From IMG/VR virus record IMGVR_UViG_3300049491_000208, positions 1 to 34,164 of that record: a stretch of 34,164 nt of DNA; one strand, given 5' to 3'. Both the position numbers and the translations under genes were made by a program. The DNA comes from a virus. The notes beneath the pieces are model-generated. The model was given only the letters and a program-made list of their open reading frames with translations, was not told where the DNA came from and did no database searches. Every line of letters starts with the position of its first letter. Within the stretch, counting starts at the first letter, position 1. This document shows, one piece after another, positions 24,054-31,813 of the stretch.

Positions 24054-24067
24054 CCCAGATGGGCTAC
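24050..24067 (+). promoter_or_regulatory. Palindrome ahead of the helicase gene
   Basis: GTAGCCCA-GA-TGGGCTAC has 8-base arms and a two-base centre; as RNA it can form a 7-bp stem with an AGAU tetraloop. It ends 18 bases before the preferred TTG start, and AACAGAAGGAG lies between. It overlaps the stop of the nuclease gene and would also cover the rejected ATG at 24059. Confidence 0.65.
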
Positions 24068-24085
24068 CAACAGAAGGAGAAAGTG

Positions 24086-25414
24086 TTGAAGCTCCACGGA
24101 TACCAGCAGGTGGCCAAGGTCCATCTGAGAAGCCACCCCCGGGCAGCCCTGTTCCTTGACATGGGCCTCGGAAAGACTGCTGCAACCCTGTCCGCTCTAC
24201 AGGCCGAGCATCTACCGGTCCTCGTCATCGCCCCCAAGCGTGTCGCGGAGACAGTCTGGGACCGAGAGGCAACGCTCTGGCGGCCTGATCTCACCGTGGC
24301 CGTAGCCGCAGGCTACCCATCGCAGCGGCAGGAGGCACTGCTCTCAGGCGCGGACGTTGTGGTCCTGGGCCGTGACAACATCAAGGACGTTCTGAAGCAC
24401 CCTGTCCGGTGGAACACCCTCGTCCTCGACGAGCTGAGCGGCTTCAAGAACCGCGGAAGCCAGCGCTGGAAGGAGGCTGTCCGCATCATCCGTCAGCTCG
24501 GGGTGACGAACGTCTGGGGGCTCACAGGGACCCCTGCACCCAACGGGCTGATGGACCTCTGGTCTCAGATCTACCTGCTTGATGAGGGGGCGCGGCTGGG
24601 CAAGACCCTGACAGCCTTCCGTGGCAGGTACTTCATCCCCGGGCGTCAGCTTCGCAGCGGGGTCATCACCGAGTGGCTCCTTCGGACCGGCTGCGACGAG
24701 ACCATCCATGCGAAGCTCGAGGACATCTGCCTGTCCATGTCGGCAGAGGGTCGCCTCGAGCTGCCGGAGGTCTCGTACAACCAGGTCAACGTGAGGCTCC
24801 CGTCGGACAGCCGGAAGGTGTACGACGACCTCCGCAAGCGGATGATCGCCGAGTGGAAGGCGGGGGTCATCTCGGTGCAGGACGCGGCGACCCTCAGTGG
24901 CAAGCTGTCTCAGGTTTCTGCGGGCTTCGTTTACGACGGTGACCTGATCAGTGGGCCCAGGGAGACCTACCAGGTCCTGCACTCCGAGAAGATGAACGCT
25001 GTCCAGGAGATCATCGATGGCACCGGCTCCCCGGTGCTGGTGTTCTACCGATTCCGGGCCGAGCGGGAGCTGCTCGAGAAGGCGATCAGCAAGGCCAAGC
25101 ACATCTCCGAGCCGGGGATCATCGACCAGTGGAACGCTGGCGAGGTCCCTGTGCTGCTGGCTCACCCGGCGAGTGCTGGGCATGGGCTCAACCTCCAGTC
25201 GGGTGGCCACACTATCGTATGGACGTCCATGCCGTGGTCGCTGGAGGAATGGGAGCAGGGCAACAAGAGGCTGCACAGGCAGGGTCAGAAGAACCCGGTC
25301 ATCATCCACACCGTGGAGGCTACCGGGACCATAGACGAGATCATCTCTGACCGTCTTGCTGGAAAGCAGGACGTGCAGAATGCCCTGCTGGATCACTTGG
25401 AGTCCATACTGTGA
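24086..25414 (+). CDS. SNF2/superfamily 2 DNA helicase
   Basis: This 442-aa ATPase has motif I DMGLGKT (residues 25-31), motif II DELS (115-118) and motif III LTGTPAPN (146-153). The C-terminal RecA lobe has LVFYRFRAE, GHGLNLQSGG and motif VI NKRLHRQGQ, as in SNF2-type helicases of phages. It probably remodels forks or D-loops during phage replication and recombination. AAGGAG at 24074-24079 is six bases before the TTG at 24086. An in-frame ATG at 24059 lies inside the palindrome without ribosome binding site and is less likely, though it would add nine residues. It is followed by the FDXHR gene with GTGA overlap. Confidence 0.9.
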   Translation: MKLHGYQQVAKVHLRSHPRAALFLDMGLGKTAATLSALQAEHLPVLVIAPKRVAETVWDREATLWRPDLTVAVAAGYPSQRQEALLSGADVVVLGRDNIKDVLKHPVRWNTLVLDELSGFKNRGSQRWKEAVRIIRQLGVTNVWGLTGTPAPNGLMDLWSQIYLLDEGARLGKTLTAFRGRYFIPGRQLRSGVITEWLLRTGCDETIHAKLEDICLSMSAEGRLELPEVSYNQVNVRLPSDSRKVYDDLRKRMIAEWKAGVISVQDAATLSGKLSQVSAGFVYDGDLISGPRETYQVLHSEKMNAVQEIIDGTGSPVLVFYRFRAERELLEKAISKAKHISEPGIIDQWNAGEVPVLLAHPASAGHGLNLQSGGHTIVWTSMPWSLEEWEQGNKRLHRQGQKNPVIIHTVEATGTIDEIISDRLAGKQDVQNALLDHLESIL

Positions 25415-25647
25415 AAAGCAACTGGTGTCAGTGTCGGGGACAGTGGGCGGGGGGCGGTCATTGCCGGGTATGCTGTCACACCTTCAGCTCCGACACGGCG
25501 TTCGACGCTCACCGGAAGGGACCCCACGATGGTGGACGCTACTGCATCGACATCGAGGCCACCCCCGGGTGGCGCAACACCGATCGGGGCTGGACCAACG
25601 CGAGTCCGATGACGGAACGCGTGAAGCAGATTCGGAGAGGACAGTAG
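25411..25647 (+). CDS. FDXHR-type zinc-binding protein
   Basis: This 78-aa protein has Cys6, Cys8, Cys18, Cys21/22 and Cys45 with the signature FDAHR (31-35). It ends in a Trp/Asp segment (GWRNTDRGWT) as in the FDXHR family of small actinophage zinc proteins. Their role is not known, but they lie near replication genes. It overlaps the helicase stop (GTGA) and is directly followed by the primase-polymerase ATG, so the three are one translational unit. Confidence 0.8.
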   Translation: MKSNWCQCRGQWAGGGHCRVCCHTFSSDTAFDAHRKGPHDGGRYCIDIEATPGWRNTDRGWTNASPMTERVKQIRRGQ

Positions 25648-27855
25648 ATGGAACTGACGCAAGAGGAGCAGGACGCCCTCGACTACGCGAGGGTGCTGAT
25701 CGAGAACGGCGTACCGCTCTTCCTGGCCCAGCCACACCTGGTTGGCCGTTCCTGGAATGCAACCGGAGGACATGGCGGGACAGGGTACTGGTTCCCACCA
25801 GAGTGGGAGAAGTCCCCTCCGGACCTGGCCGTTCTCGATCGCTGGGAGCCAGGGGTGGCCTTGTGCGCGGTCATGGGCCATGGCATCGACCTGATCGACG
25901 TGGACCCTCGGAGCGGTGGCGATGACAGCTATGCAGCCATGCTCAAGGAGGGGGTCATCCCCGAGGTCTTCGGCAAGCAGGCCACAGTCTCCGGGGGCTT
26001 CCACCTGTTCGTGGCCAGCATGGGTGTTAGGTCGCTGGACAAGGTTCGACCTGGGGTGGACGTCAAGGCTGGGGTGGACGGGGTCGGCCATGGCTTCGCC
26101 TTCCTGGCGCCGACCAAGAAGACCTCCAAGATCACGGAGCTGGTGGGGAGCTATGAGTGGACAGAGCCGCCCAACCTTGACCGTCTGATCCTTGGGCTCC
26201 CACCCGGCCTGGCACTGGCCCAGGAGATCAACGACCGCCACAACTCGAGCATCGGCACCTCCATCGTTGGGTACGACGGGGCCTCGTACGAGGACCTCCC
26301 GTCCCACCACAAGCAGGCGGCGGATGAGTACGTCATCGAGCTCGCCAACAGCTGGCGTGACAAGCTGACGGACGCTGCCAACTGGCCGGAGGGTAAGACA
26401 GACGAGTGGGGGCGTGGCTGGGAGGCCCTTTCGAGGGACGTCGCCTGGTCGTTCGCCAAGACTGCAGCTGCCCCATGGTCTGGCTTGAACGCGGAGCAGG
26501 CCGGAGAGCTGATCGAGTCCATCACCCCGGAGGAGATGTGGGAGGACCCCCAGTGCTCTGGCAAGTGGTACCCAGGGCTCGTCTCGAAGGCTTCCGAGGG
26601 TGTCGTGGCGGAGCCGCCTTGGCCCGTCTTCCCACCACTGGACGACAGCTTCTGGGGCCTCACCCCGGTGCTGTCCCACATCCGTCAAGCTGCCTACTCC
26701 CGGTTCCTGTCACCACCCTCTCTGCTGGCTTACGTGCTTGCACGGGTGCTTGTGGAAGTACCAGTCGGGTCGTGCTACCTCCCACCGACCGTCGGAGCTC
26801 GTGCCACGCTCAACCTCGGCTTCGCTCTTGTGGGGTCGTCTGGTGGCGGCAAGTCCACCCTGATGGAGACCAGCCGTGAGCTCATCGGGATGGTTGGGCT
26901 GGACCAGAAGGACCTCGAGAAGTCGATCGGGTCGGGGGAGGGTCTCGTCCAGTCCTTCCTCGAGAAGGCCACAGCGAGCCAGAGGCTCCAGGTCATACTA
27001 GACCCCCGTCGGCTCTTCACTTCGGACGAGATCGGCCAGCTGCTCGCGACTTCGGACCGGGTGGGGTCTACCCTGACCTCGGTCCTCAGGTCTGCTCTCA
27101 CCGGAAGCATCATGGGGCAGGCCAACGCCGACGCCTCCAGGGACCGCCATGTGCCGTCCGGGACCTACAGGTTCATCTTCGTCGCAGGCATCCAGCCCTC
27201 CCACGCTGATCGGCTGCTGCGAGAGGCCGACGTCGGCACGCCCCAGCGGTTGCTGTGGGTCGACTCGTATGACCCCGACTACCCTGACGAGAACCTCGAG
27301 TGGCCTGGTTCCCTGGAATGGGAGATACCCACAGGGCTCCCGGTAGAGATGGAGTACCCAGAGCACATCAAGGTCGAGGTACGGGCAGCCCGTCTGCTCC
27401 AGGTCCGTGGGAAGGGCAACCCTCTTGAGAGCCACGCGATGCTGACCCAGCTGAAGGTGGCCGCCGCGCTCGCGCTCCTCCACCTGGAGTACGAGATCAC
27501 CGACAGGTGGTGGGCTATGGCTGGGACTCTGTGCCGGGAGTCGATCGAGCTCCAGGAGCGGCTGAGCAAGGACGCCCAGGAGCGGGCATACAGGTCGATG
27601 TTCGTGGAGGCCTCCAAGAAGTCGCGCGTCCAGGACGAGATCGAAGAGAGCAAGGTCAAGAGGGTGGAGAAGAACATCATGGCGAAGCTCGAGAGGTCCG
27701 CGGAGGAGTGGCATTCTGTGCATTCCCTCCGGCCTCGAGCAGACGCCCGTCAGTACTTCGAGGAGGCGCTGGAGGCCCTGGTGGGGGAGGGGCTGGTCGA
27801 AGTCGAGGACTATGATCACAAGGGTGCCACAGCCCGGAGGGTGAGGCTAGCATGA
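25648..27855 (+). CDS. Primase-polymerase fused to an ATPase domain
   Basis: This 735-aa protein combines two functions. The N-terminal primase-polymerase domain (about 1-190) shows the catalytic pair D84/D86 in LIDVDPRSGG, the SGGFHLF motif with H119, and VDVKAGVDG with D138. The central and C-terminal part (about 330-735) is a RecA/DUF3987-like ATPase with Walker A GSSGGGKST (396-404) and SDEIG (459-463). A long charged coiled-coil tail includes SKVKRVEKNIMAKLERS. It would prime and unwind phage DNA. GAGAGGA precedes the ATG. The next gene overlaps its stop (ATGA). Confidence 0.88.
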   Translation: MELTQEEQDALDYARVLIENGVPLFLAQPHLVGRSWNATGGHGGTGYWFPPEWEKSPPDLAVLDRWEPGVALCAVMGHGIDLIDVDPRSGGDDSYAAMLKEGVIPEVFGKQATVSGGFHLFVASMGVRSLDKVRPGVDVKAGVDGVGHGFAFLAPTKKTSKITELVGSYEWTEPPNLDRLILGLPPGLALAQEINDRHNSSIGTSIVGYDGASYEDLPSHHKQAADEYVIELANSWRDKLTDAANWPEGKTDEWGRGWEALSRDVAWSFAKTAAAPWSGLNAEQAGELIESITPEEMWEDPQCSGKWYPGLVSKASEGVVAEPPWPVFPPLDDSFWGLTPVLSHIRQAAYSRFLSPPSLLAYVLARVLVEVPVGSCYLPPTVGARATLNLGFALVGSSGGGKSTLMETSRELIGMVGLDQKDLEKSIGSGEGLVQSFLEKATASQRLQVILDPRRLFTSDEIGQLLATSDRVGSTLTSVLRSALTGSIMGQANADASRDRHVPSGTYRFIFVAGIQPSHADRLLREADVGTPQRLLWVDSYDPDYPDENLEWPGSLEWEIPTGLPVEMEYPEHIKVEVRAARLLQVRGKGNPLESHAMLTQLKVAAALALLHLEYEITDRWWAMAGTLCRESIELQERLSKDAQERAYRSMFVEASKKSRVQDEIEESKVKRVEKNIMAKLERSAEEWHSVHSLRPRADARQYFEEALEALVGEGLVEVEDYDHKGATARRVRLA

Positions 27856-28052
27856 CGACCAGGAAGGACACGGAAAGGCTCCTTCGGGATGCGAAGAGAG
27901 CTGGTGCTGTCGTCAGCATCACAGGGAAGAACCACTACCGGGTAACCAACCCGACGACGGGCATGGCGTGCACGATGTCCTACAGCCCCTCGTGCCACCA
28001 CGCCCTCGCCAAGCAGAAGAAGGACCTCAGGAGGATCGGGATCGAGCTTTAG
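27852..28052 (+). CDS. HicA-like small protein
   Basis: This 66-aa protein has a helix-strand-strand-helix pattern: RLLRDAKRAGAVVSITGKNHYRV... gives a first helix, two strands with a His near residue 28, and a final basic helix (KQKKDLRRIGIEL). This resembles the double-stranded RNA-binding fold of HicA/YcfA mRNA interferases. The key His would be H28 (KNHYRV). No HicB antitoxin-like gene is next to it, so it may act as a nucleic-acid binding accessory rather than a toxin. The ATG overlaps the primase stop (ATGA). Confidence 0.6.
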   Translation: MTTRKDTERLLRDAKRAGAVVSITGKNHYRVTNPTTGMACTMSYSPSCHHALAKQKKDLRRIGIEL

Positions 28053-28089
28053 TCCCCGAGACAGAGAAGAGCAGGCGCAAGACCCCCAC

Positions 28090-28109
28090 GGGGCCTACAG
28101 TAGGTCCCC
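28090..28109 (+). promoter_or_regulatory. Palindrome ahead of a short replication operon
   Basis: GGGGCCTACAGTAGGTCCCC is an inverted repeat centred on a single A with one G-T mismatch. It ends 21 bases before the GTG at 28131, with AGAAGGAG between. TACAGT within it is a possible -10 box, so a bound protein could block transcription. Confidence 0.55.
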
Positions 28110-28130
28110 CAACCAAAGAAGGAGCACCAC

Positions 28131-28532
28131 GTGCACATCACGATCGAGATCGACGCTGCCCCCGAGCAGCTGCTGGAAGAGCTGGCATCGCTGCGCGACC
28201 TGCTGGACAAGATCAACGGTCCTGTCCCGCTGACCGCGCCGACCGAGGCACCGGCTGAGACCCCCGCTCCCAAGGCGAAGACGCCTCCTCCGCCCCCGGC
28301 ACCCAAGGCCAAGGCCAAGGCTGCCGAGCCTGCTCCGGAGCCGGAGGAGGCCGCTGAGGAGGCTGGCGAGGACGACGCCGTCGCACGGGCCATTGCCCTG
28401 GCCACGGACCTCGTGTCCAAGAAGAAGACGGCGGAGATCAAGACCGCCATGGAGTCTGTCGGCGCCACCAAGGTCAGCGACATGACCGCGGAGCAGGCCC
28501 TCGGCTTCATTGCGGCGGTCGAGCTGCTGTGA
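28131..28532 (+). CDS. Early protein with Pro/Ala linker, unknown
   Basis: This 133-aa protein has an N-terminal strand and helix (HITIEIDAAPEQLLEELASLRDLLDKI), a long Pro/Ala/Glu/Lys-rich linker (about 33-83), and a C-terminal helical domain (AIALATDLVSKKKTAEIKTAM...ALGFIAAVELL). The two folded ends joined by a flexible charged linker suggest an adaptor that brings partners together. It is coupled (GTGA) to the DUF2800 nuclease, so a recombination partner role is plausible. AGAAGGAG lies ahead of its GTG start. Confidence 0.65.
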   Translation: MHITIEIDAAPEQLLEELASLRDLLDKINGPVPLTAPTEAPAETPAPKAKTPPPPPAPKAKAKAAEPAPEPEEAAEEAGEDDAVARAIALATDLVSKKKTAEIKTAMESVGATKVSDMTAEQALGFIAAVELL

Positions 28533-29695
28533 CCGAGCACGCTCCCCTCTCTCCGAGCGCAGCCGAGCGCTGGATCCAGTGTCCAGCCTCGGTGCGAGCA
28601 TCGCAGGAGCTCGAGGTTCGGGAAGGTGTGAGCGAGGTGTCCTCCGTCTACGCGGCGGAGGGCACCACTGCTCATTCTCTGGCTGAGCTACTCGCCCGGT
28701 GCGAGATACTCGAGAATGGCGATGTCCTCGATCAGGAGCTTGAACACTGGCGGGACGTCCACCGACTGGACGACGACGTCTTCCGTGAGATGTTCAAGCA
28801 CGCCGAGGGCTATGTCGAGTACCTCATCGAGCGGATGTCCCTGCACCCCTACACCCAGCTATTGCTGGAGCAGCGCGTCGACACCGGGCTGCCCTCCTGC
28901 TGGGGTACGGGCGACGCCATCCTGGTCTCCCCGACCCACGTCGAGATCGTCGACTACAAGTACGGCAGCGGTGTCCGAGTGAGCGCCTGGAAGAACCCCC
29001 AGATCATGCTGTATGGGATCGGCGCTCTGGAGAACTACGGTGATGTGCTGGGGACCCCGGAGGTCGTCTACTGCACGATCTACCAGCCCCGCATCGACAA
29101 CGTCAGCACCTACGAGATCTCAGCCAAGGACCTCCGGGCGTGGCGGGACTCCCTCCTTCCGGTCGTCGAGGAGGCTCGTGGACCTCACGCACGGTTCGGC
29201 CCGAGCGAGAGCGCGTGTAGGTGGTGCCCCGTCGCTGGCCAGTGCCGTGCCCAGCTCGAGTGGGCTCTGGCGCTGGACTTCGGCCAGCCGCCGGACCTCC
29301 TGTCCGTCGAGGAGCTCTCGGAGGCGCTGACCCGCATCCCGGCGATCCGGAACTGGTGCGACGCGGTCCAGTCGGTATCGCTGGACCTCGTGTACTCCAA
29401 GGACACTCCCATCCCCGGCTGGAAGGTCGTGCTCTCCGGGGGAAAGAGGTACATCGCCGACCCCACCGAGGCCATCCGCATCCTCACCGAGGAGAACGGC
29501 TTCGAGCTGGGGCAGGTGTCCACACAGAAGATCCTCGGCATCGGAGATCTCGAGAAGATGCTGGGTAAGGCTGGCTTCGCTGAGTCGCTGGGAAGCGTCG
29601 TGGCGAAGTCGGAGGGCAAGCCGTCCCTCGTACCAGAGGCCGACTCACGCCCACCGATTGACAGCAACACCGGGGCTGCGGAGGACTTCGCGTAG
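28529..29695 (+). CDS. DUF2800 Cas4-like PD-(D/E)XK nuclease
   Basis: This 388-aa protein is a Cas4/AddB-type nuclease. It has the nuclease motif GTGDAILV (D129) followed by VDYK (D142, K144), a His in GTTAH (H49) and Q158. An iron-sulfur cluster is indicated by C18 with C230-x2-C233-x5-C239. DUF2800 proteins occur beside DUF2815 and DNA polymerase in many phage replication modules and probably process DNA ends for recombination. The C-terminal 140 residues are helical with an acidic end. The GTG start overlaps the previous gene. Confidence 0.9.
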   Translation: MTEHAPLSPSAAERWIQCPASVRASQELEVREGVSEVSSVYAAEGTTAHSLAELLARCEILENGDVLDQELEHWRDVHRLDDDVFREMFKHAEGYVEYLIERMSLHPYTQLLLEQRVDTGLPSCWGTGDAILVSPTHVEIVDYKYGSGVRVSAWKNPQIMLYGIGALENYGDVLGTPEVVYCTIYQPRIDNVSTYEISAKDLRAWRDSLLPVVEEARGPHARFGPSESACRWCPVAGQCRAQLEWALALDFGQPPDLLSVEELSEALTRIPAIRNWCDAVQSVSLDLVYSKDTPIPGWKVVLSGGKRYIADPTEAIRILTEENGFELGQVSTQKILGIGDLEKMLGKAGFAESLGSVVAKSEGKPSLVPEADSRPPIDSNTGAAEDFA

Positions 29696-29710
29696 CCCCA
29701 CCCACCAGAC

Positions 29711-29801
29711 GGTGGAGAGGACCCCGTGGGCTCTGACTAGCCATCCTCTCCTCCACCCCCGGCGGAGCACCGTGCTCCCCTTACACGGCGCTCCGTCGGG
29801 G
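29711..29801 (+). terminator. Compound hairpins after the DUF2800 gene
   Basis: One hairpin can form between GGTGGAGAGGA (29711-29721) and 29744-29757. A stronger one joins CCCCGGCGGAGC (29757-29768) with GCTCCGTCGGGG (29790-29801; one G-U pair). Inside its loop, CCGTG/CACGG (29770-29774 with 29784-29788) extends the stem after a single A-C mismatch. It likely terminates the upstream operon. The pyrimidine-rich TCCCTTCT follows. Confidence 0.75.
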
Positions 29802-29808
29802 TCCCTTC

Positions 29809-29814
29809 TAGCAT
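29809..29814 (+). promoter_or_regulatory. Candidate -10 box for the lysozyme-like gene
   Basis: TAGCAT lies nine bases before the ATG at 29824 and immediately after the terminator hairpin. Transcription would start near 29821, with almost no leader. A GGAG at 29816-29819 may serve as a short ribosome binding site if RNA starts slightly upstream. Confidence 0.35.
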
Positions 29815-29823
29815 TGGAGCAAC

Positions 29824-30249
29824 ATGTTCGAACCGTTGATCGTCGCCGCAGCCCTTGCTGTACCATCCGACACCGACCGCGAGTGGGCCGTTCAGAGGCC
29901 TAACCGGGGCGGTGCCACTCGTTATCTGGACAGCAACGTCCCGGAGGTCTGGGAGGGTGTGCCGGCGGAGGCCCGTCGCATCTGGCTCTGCATCCGGAAC
30001 CACGAGTCCCGCCACAGCGGTCACTACGACGCGGAGAACCCCTCCAGCAGCGCCAGCGGAGCTGGCCAGTGGATCGATGGAACGTGGGACGGCATCAAGA
30101 AGTGGGTCAAGGTGAACGGCGAGTTCGTCGCCAAGAAGTACGACGAGGCCAAGGACGCTCCTGCCTGGGTGCAGGACGCAGCCTTCGTCCACGTATGGAA
30201 GCATGACGGGCTGTCCATGTGGCACGGAACGTGGTGTCCAGGAACATGA
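29824..30249 (+). CDS. Lysozyme/Rpf-like muralytic protein
   Basis: This 141-aa protein has a short hydrophobic N terminus (EPLIVAAALAVPS) that may be a signal or anchor. A lytic-transglycosylase or Rpf-like core follows, with NHES (catalytic Glu probably E61), NPSSSASGAGQW (about 72-83) and a second Trp segment (GLSMWHGTWCPG). Enzymes with this pattern cut peptidoglycan glycan chains. It is unusual that the gene lies in the replication block, not with the amidase and holin. It overlaps a 32-aa membrane peptide (ATGA). It may help DNA entry, host wall remodelling or superinfection exclusion. Confidence 0.75.
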   Translation: MFEPLIVAAALAVPSDTDREWAVQRPNRGGATRYLDSNVPEVWEGVPAEARRIWLCIRNHESRHSGHYDAENPSSSASGAGQWIDGTWDGIKKWVKVNGEFVAKKYDEAKDAPAWVQDAAFVHVWKHDGLSMWHGTWCPGT

Positions 30250-30344
30250 GCTGGGGGTCGGTCGCCACGTTCCTCTGGGGGACAGTCGCGGTCCTGCTGG
30301 ACGTGGTGACCGGCCCAGTACGTCGTTTCTACCGAGACAGATAG
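30246..30344 (+). CDS. 32-aa single-span membrane peptide
   Basis: The ATG overlaps the stop of the lysozyme-like gene (ATGA). The peptide has one hydrophobic segment (about residues 5-23, SVATFLWGTVAVLLDVV) and a basic tail (RRFYRDR), giving a likely N-out/C-in single helix. There is no ribosome binding site of its own other than coupling. Such tiny peptides next to cell-wall enzymes can be holin-like or modulators. A GC hairpin follows ten bases after its stop. Confidence 0.6.
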   Translation: MSWGSVATFLWGTVAVLLDVVTGPVRRFYRDR

Positions 30345-30353
30345 CAACACGCG

Positions 30354-30369
30354 TCCCCCGGCTGGGGGA
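30354..30369 (+). terminator. Short GC hairpin after the membrane peptide gene
   Basis: TCCCCC (30354-30359) pairs with GGGGGA (30364-30369) around GGCT. No T tract is seen, so this may be a weak terminator or 3' end block. Confidence 0.5.
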
Positions 30370-30372
30370 GCG

Positions 30373-30386
30373 TAGGGTAGACACCC
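30373..30386 (+). promoter_or_regulatory. -10-like box and tetraloop hairpin before the MazG-like gene
   Basis: TAGGGT (30373-30378) overlaps GGGT-AGAC-ACCC (30375-30386), which ends 17 bases before the ATG at 30404, with AAGAAGGAGCA between. This is a weaker example of the start-associated palindrome seen before other early genes. Confidence 0.35.
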
Positions 30387-30403
30387 CACAAGAAGGAGCA
30401 CTC

Positions 30404-30757
30404 ATGACAACGAACGACTGGAAGGCGGGGACCGTCGAGGTCCTCGGCCTGGTGATGCGGGAGCGGGAGCATCAGGTGGACCGCTACGGCACCAACCAGG
30501 ATCTGAAGGACGGCACCGGGCCGGACGTACTCTGGCTCGGCAACACCCATGCATACCTGTCGGCTCTGCCAGCGGAGAGCATCGAGCTCGTCCTCAGACG
30601 AGAGTACGAGCGGCACGACCAGCCCACGTGGATGCACCTGGTCCGCGAGGAGATAGCAGAGGCCTTCAAGGAGTCCGACCCCGAGCGGCTCGAGGAGGAG
30701 CTAATCCAGGTGGCCGCTCTGTGTGTCTCCTGGGTGGAGAAACTCCGCATTAGGTAG
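30404..30757 (+). CDS. MazG-like nucleotide pyrophosphohydrolase
   Basis: This 117-aa protein is helical, with two acidic helices at the C-terminal half: REEIAEAFKESDP and ERLEEELIQVAALCVSWVEKL. The spacing of EExxE and a second ExxxQ/E group recalls the metal-binding helices of all-alpha NTP pyrophosphohydrolases (MazG), though the usual ExxD of the second helix appears as ELIQ. It may cleave host or modified nucleotides, or ppGpp-like alarmones. AGAAGGAG lies before the ATG. The upstream in-frame start at 30203 is rejected because it overlaps the lysozyme-like gene. Confidence 0.65.
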   Translation: MTTNDWKAGTVEVLGLVMREREHQVDRYGTNQDLKDGTGPDVLWLGNTHAYLSALPAESIELVLRREYERHDQPTWMHLVREEIAEAFKESDPERLEEELIQVAALCVSWVEKLRIR

Positions 30758-30773
30758 TTAGCTGTGTCCGTAG

Positions 30774-30805
30774 TAGCATGGTACCCACCGGGACCAAATG
30801 GTCCC
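30774..30805 (+). promoter_or_regulatory. -10-like box and palindrome before DUF932
   Basis: TAGCAT (30774-30779) predicts RNA start near 30786. GGGACCA-AA-TGGTCCC (30790-30805) then has 7-base arms; as RNA it gives a 6-bp stem with an AAAU tetraloop. It ends 18 bases before the ATG at 30824, with AACAGAAGGAG between, the same arrangement and central CCARATGG core as before the helicase gene. Confidence 0.6.
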
Positions 30806-30823
30806 CTAACAGAAGGAGCAATC

Positions 30824-31813
30824 ATGTCTCATGAGCTTGACACCACCGACGGCATCACGAGCTTCGTGTCCGCCAACGGACTTGACGCCTGGCACAAGCT
30901 GGGCCAGACCCGCGAGGGAGCCCTCACCGCTGAGGAGATCATGGAGCACGGCTACCTCGCCGACTGGGACGTCCGCAAGGCTCCGGTCTACGCTGTAGAG
31001 AACGGCAAGACCATCGAGATCCCGGGGCGGTCCGCCATCATCCGGAACAACCCCATCAACAAGAACGTCGAGGCCCTCGGGGTCGTCGGCCCTCTGTACC
31101 ACGTGGTGCAGAACGAGGCGCACGCTGAGTTCCTCAACACCCTCGTCGAGGAGTCCGGCGCTCACTTCGAGACCGCTGGTTCTCTGTACGGGGGTCGCCA
31201 GGTCTTCATCACCATGAAGATGCCTGGCCACGTGTTGATCGGCGGGGTCGACCGGGTCGACACCTACATCGCCGCGCTCAACGCACACGACGGCTCCAAG
31301 GCTTTCACGCTGATGGCGACCCCGGTCCGCATCGTCTGCGCCAACACGCTCAACATGGCGTTCGGCAACCGCTCCCACATCCTGTCTCGCCGGCACACCT
31401 CTGGTGTCCTGAAGGCTGTGGAGCAGGCACGCGAGGCTCTGGAGCTGACCTTCAACTACCTGGAGGACTTCCAGGCGGAGGCCAACCAGCTCCTCGACAC
31501 CGAGCTGACCCAGGTCCGCTTCGAGGAGATCATCGCGGCAGCCTTCGGCCCCGACGAGGATGCCTCCGCTGCAACCATCACCCGGGCAGGGGCCAAGATG
31601 GACAAGATGGTGGAGCTGTTCGCCGATGCCGGCACCCAGGCAGAGGTCCGCAACACCGCGTGGGCAGGCCTCAACGCCATCACGGAGTGGTACGACCACT
31701 TCAGCGCTGTACGGGGCGACGAGCCCGACGTCAGCCGTGCTCTCAACGCTGCTCTCGACCCCACCAGCAAGAACGAGGCGCTCCGCCTCATCCGTGCGGC
31801 GGTGTCCGCATGA
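30824..31813 (+). CDS. DUF932 family protein
   Basis: This 329-aa protein resembles the DUF932/phage-plasmid-like family, which is common near replication and recombination genes. Motifs include the N-terminal GLDAWHKLG, YHVVQNEAHAEF, a strand with VFITMKMPG, and TPVRIVCANTLNMAFG, which is typical of the family. The C-terminal third is helical. A DNA recombination or single-strand binding role has been suggested, but no activity can be read from the sequence. The ATG is supported by AGAAGGAG; the next gene overlaps its stop (ATGA). Confidence 0.85.
   Translation: MSHELDTTDGITSFVSANGLDAWHKLGQTREGALTAEEIMEHGYLADWDVRKAPVYAVENGKTIEIPGRSAIIRNNPINKNVEALGVVGPLYHVVQNEAHAEFLNTLVEESGAHFETAGSLYGGRQVFITMKMPGHVLIGGVDRVDTYIAALNAHDGSKAFTLMATPVRIVCANTLNMAFGNRSHILSRRHTSGVLKAVEQAREALELTFNYLEDFQAEANQLLDTELTQVRFEEIIAAAFGPDEDASAATITRAGAKMDKMVELFADAGTQAEVRNTAWAGLNAITEWYDHFSAVRGDEPDVSRALNAALDPTSKNEALRLIRAAVSA

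Noticed and set aside
24059-24085. Earlier ATG start for the helicase
   Set aside because: The ATG is in the palindrome without a ribosome binding site; AAGGAG points to the TTG at 24086. It cannot be fully excluded.
27852-28130. HicA-HicB toxin-antitoxin pair
   Set aside because: No HicB-like partner with a partial RNase H fold and DNA-binding end is seen on either side; the next protein has a Pro/Ala linker and does not fit.
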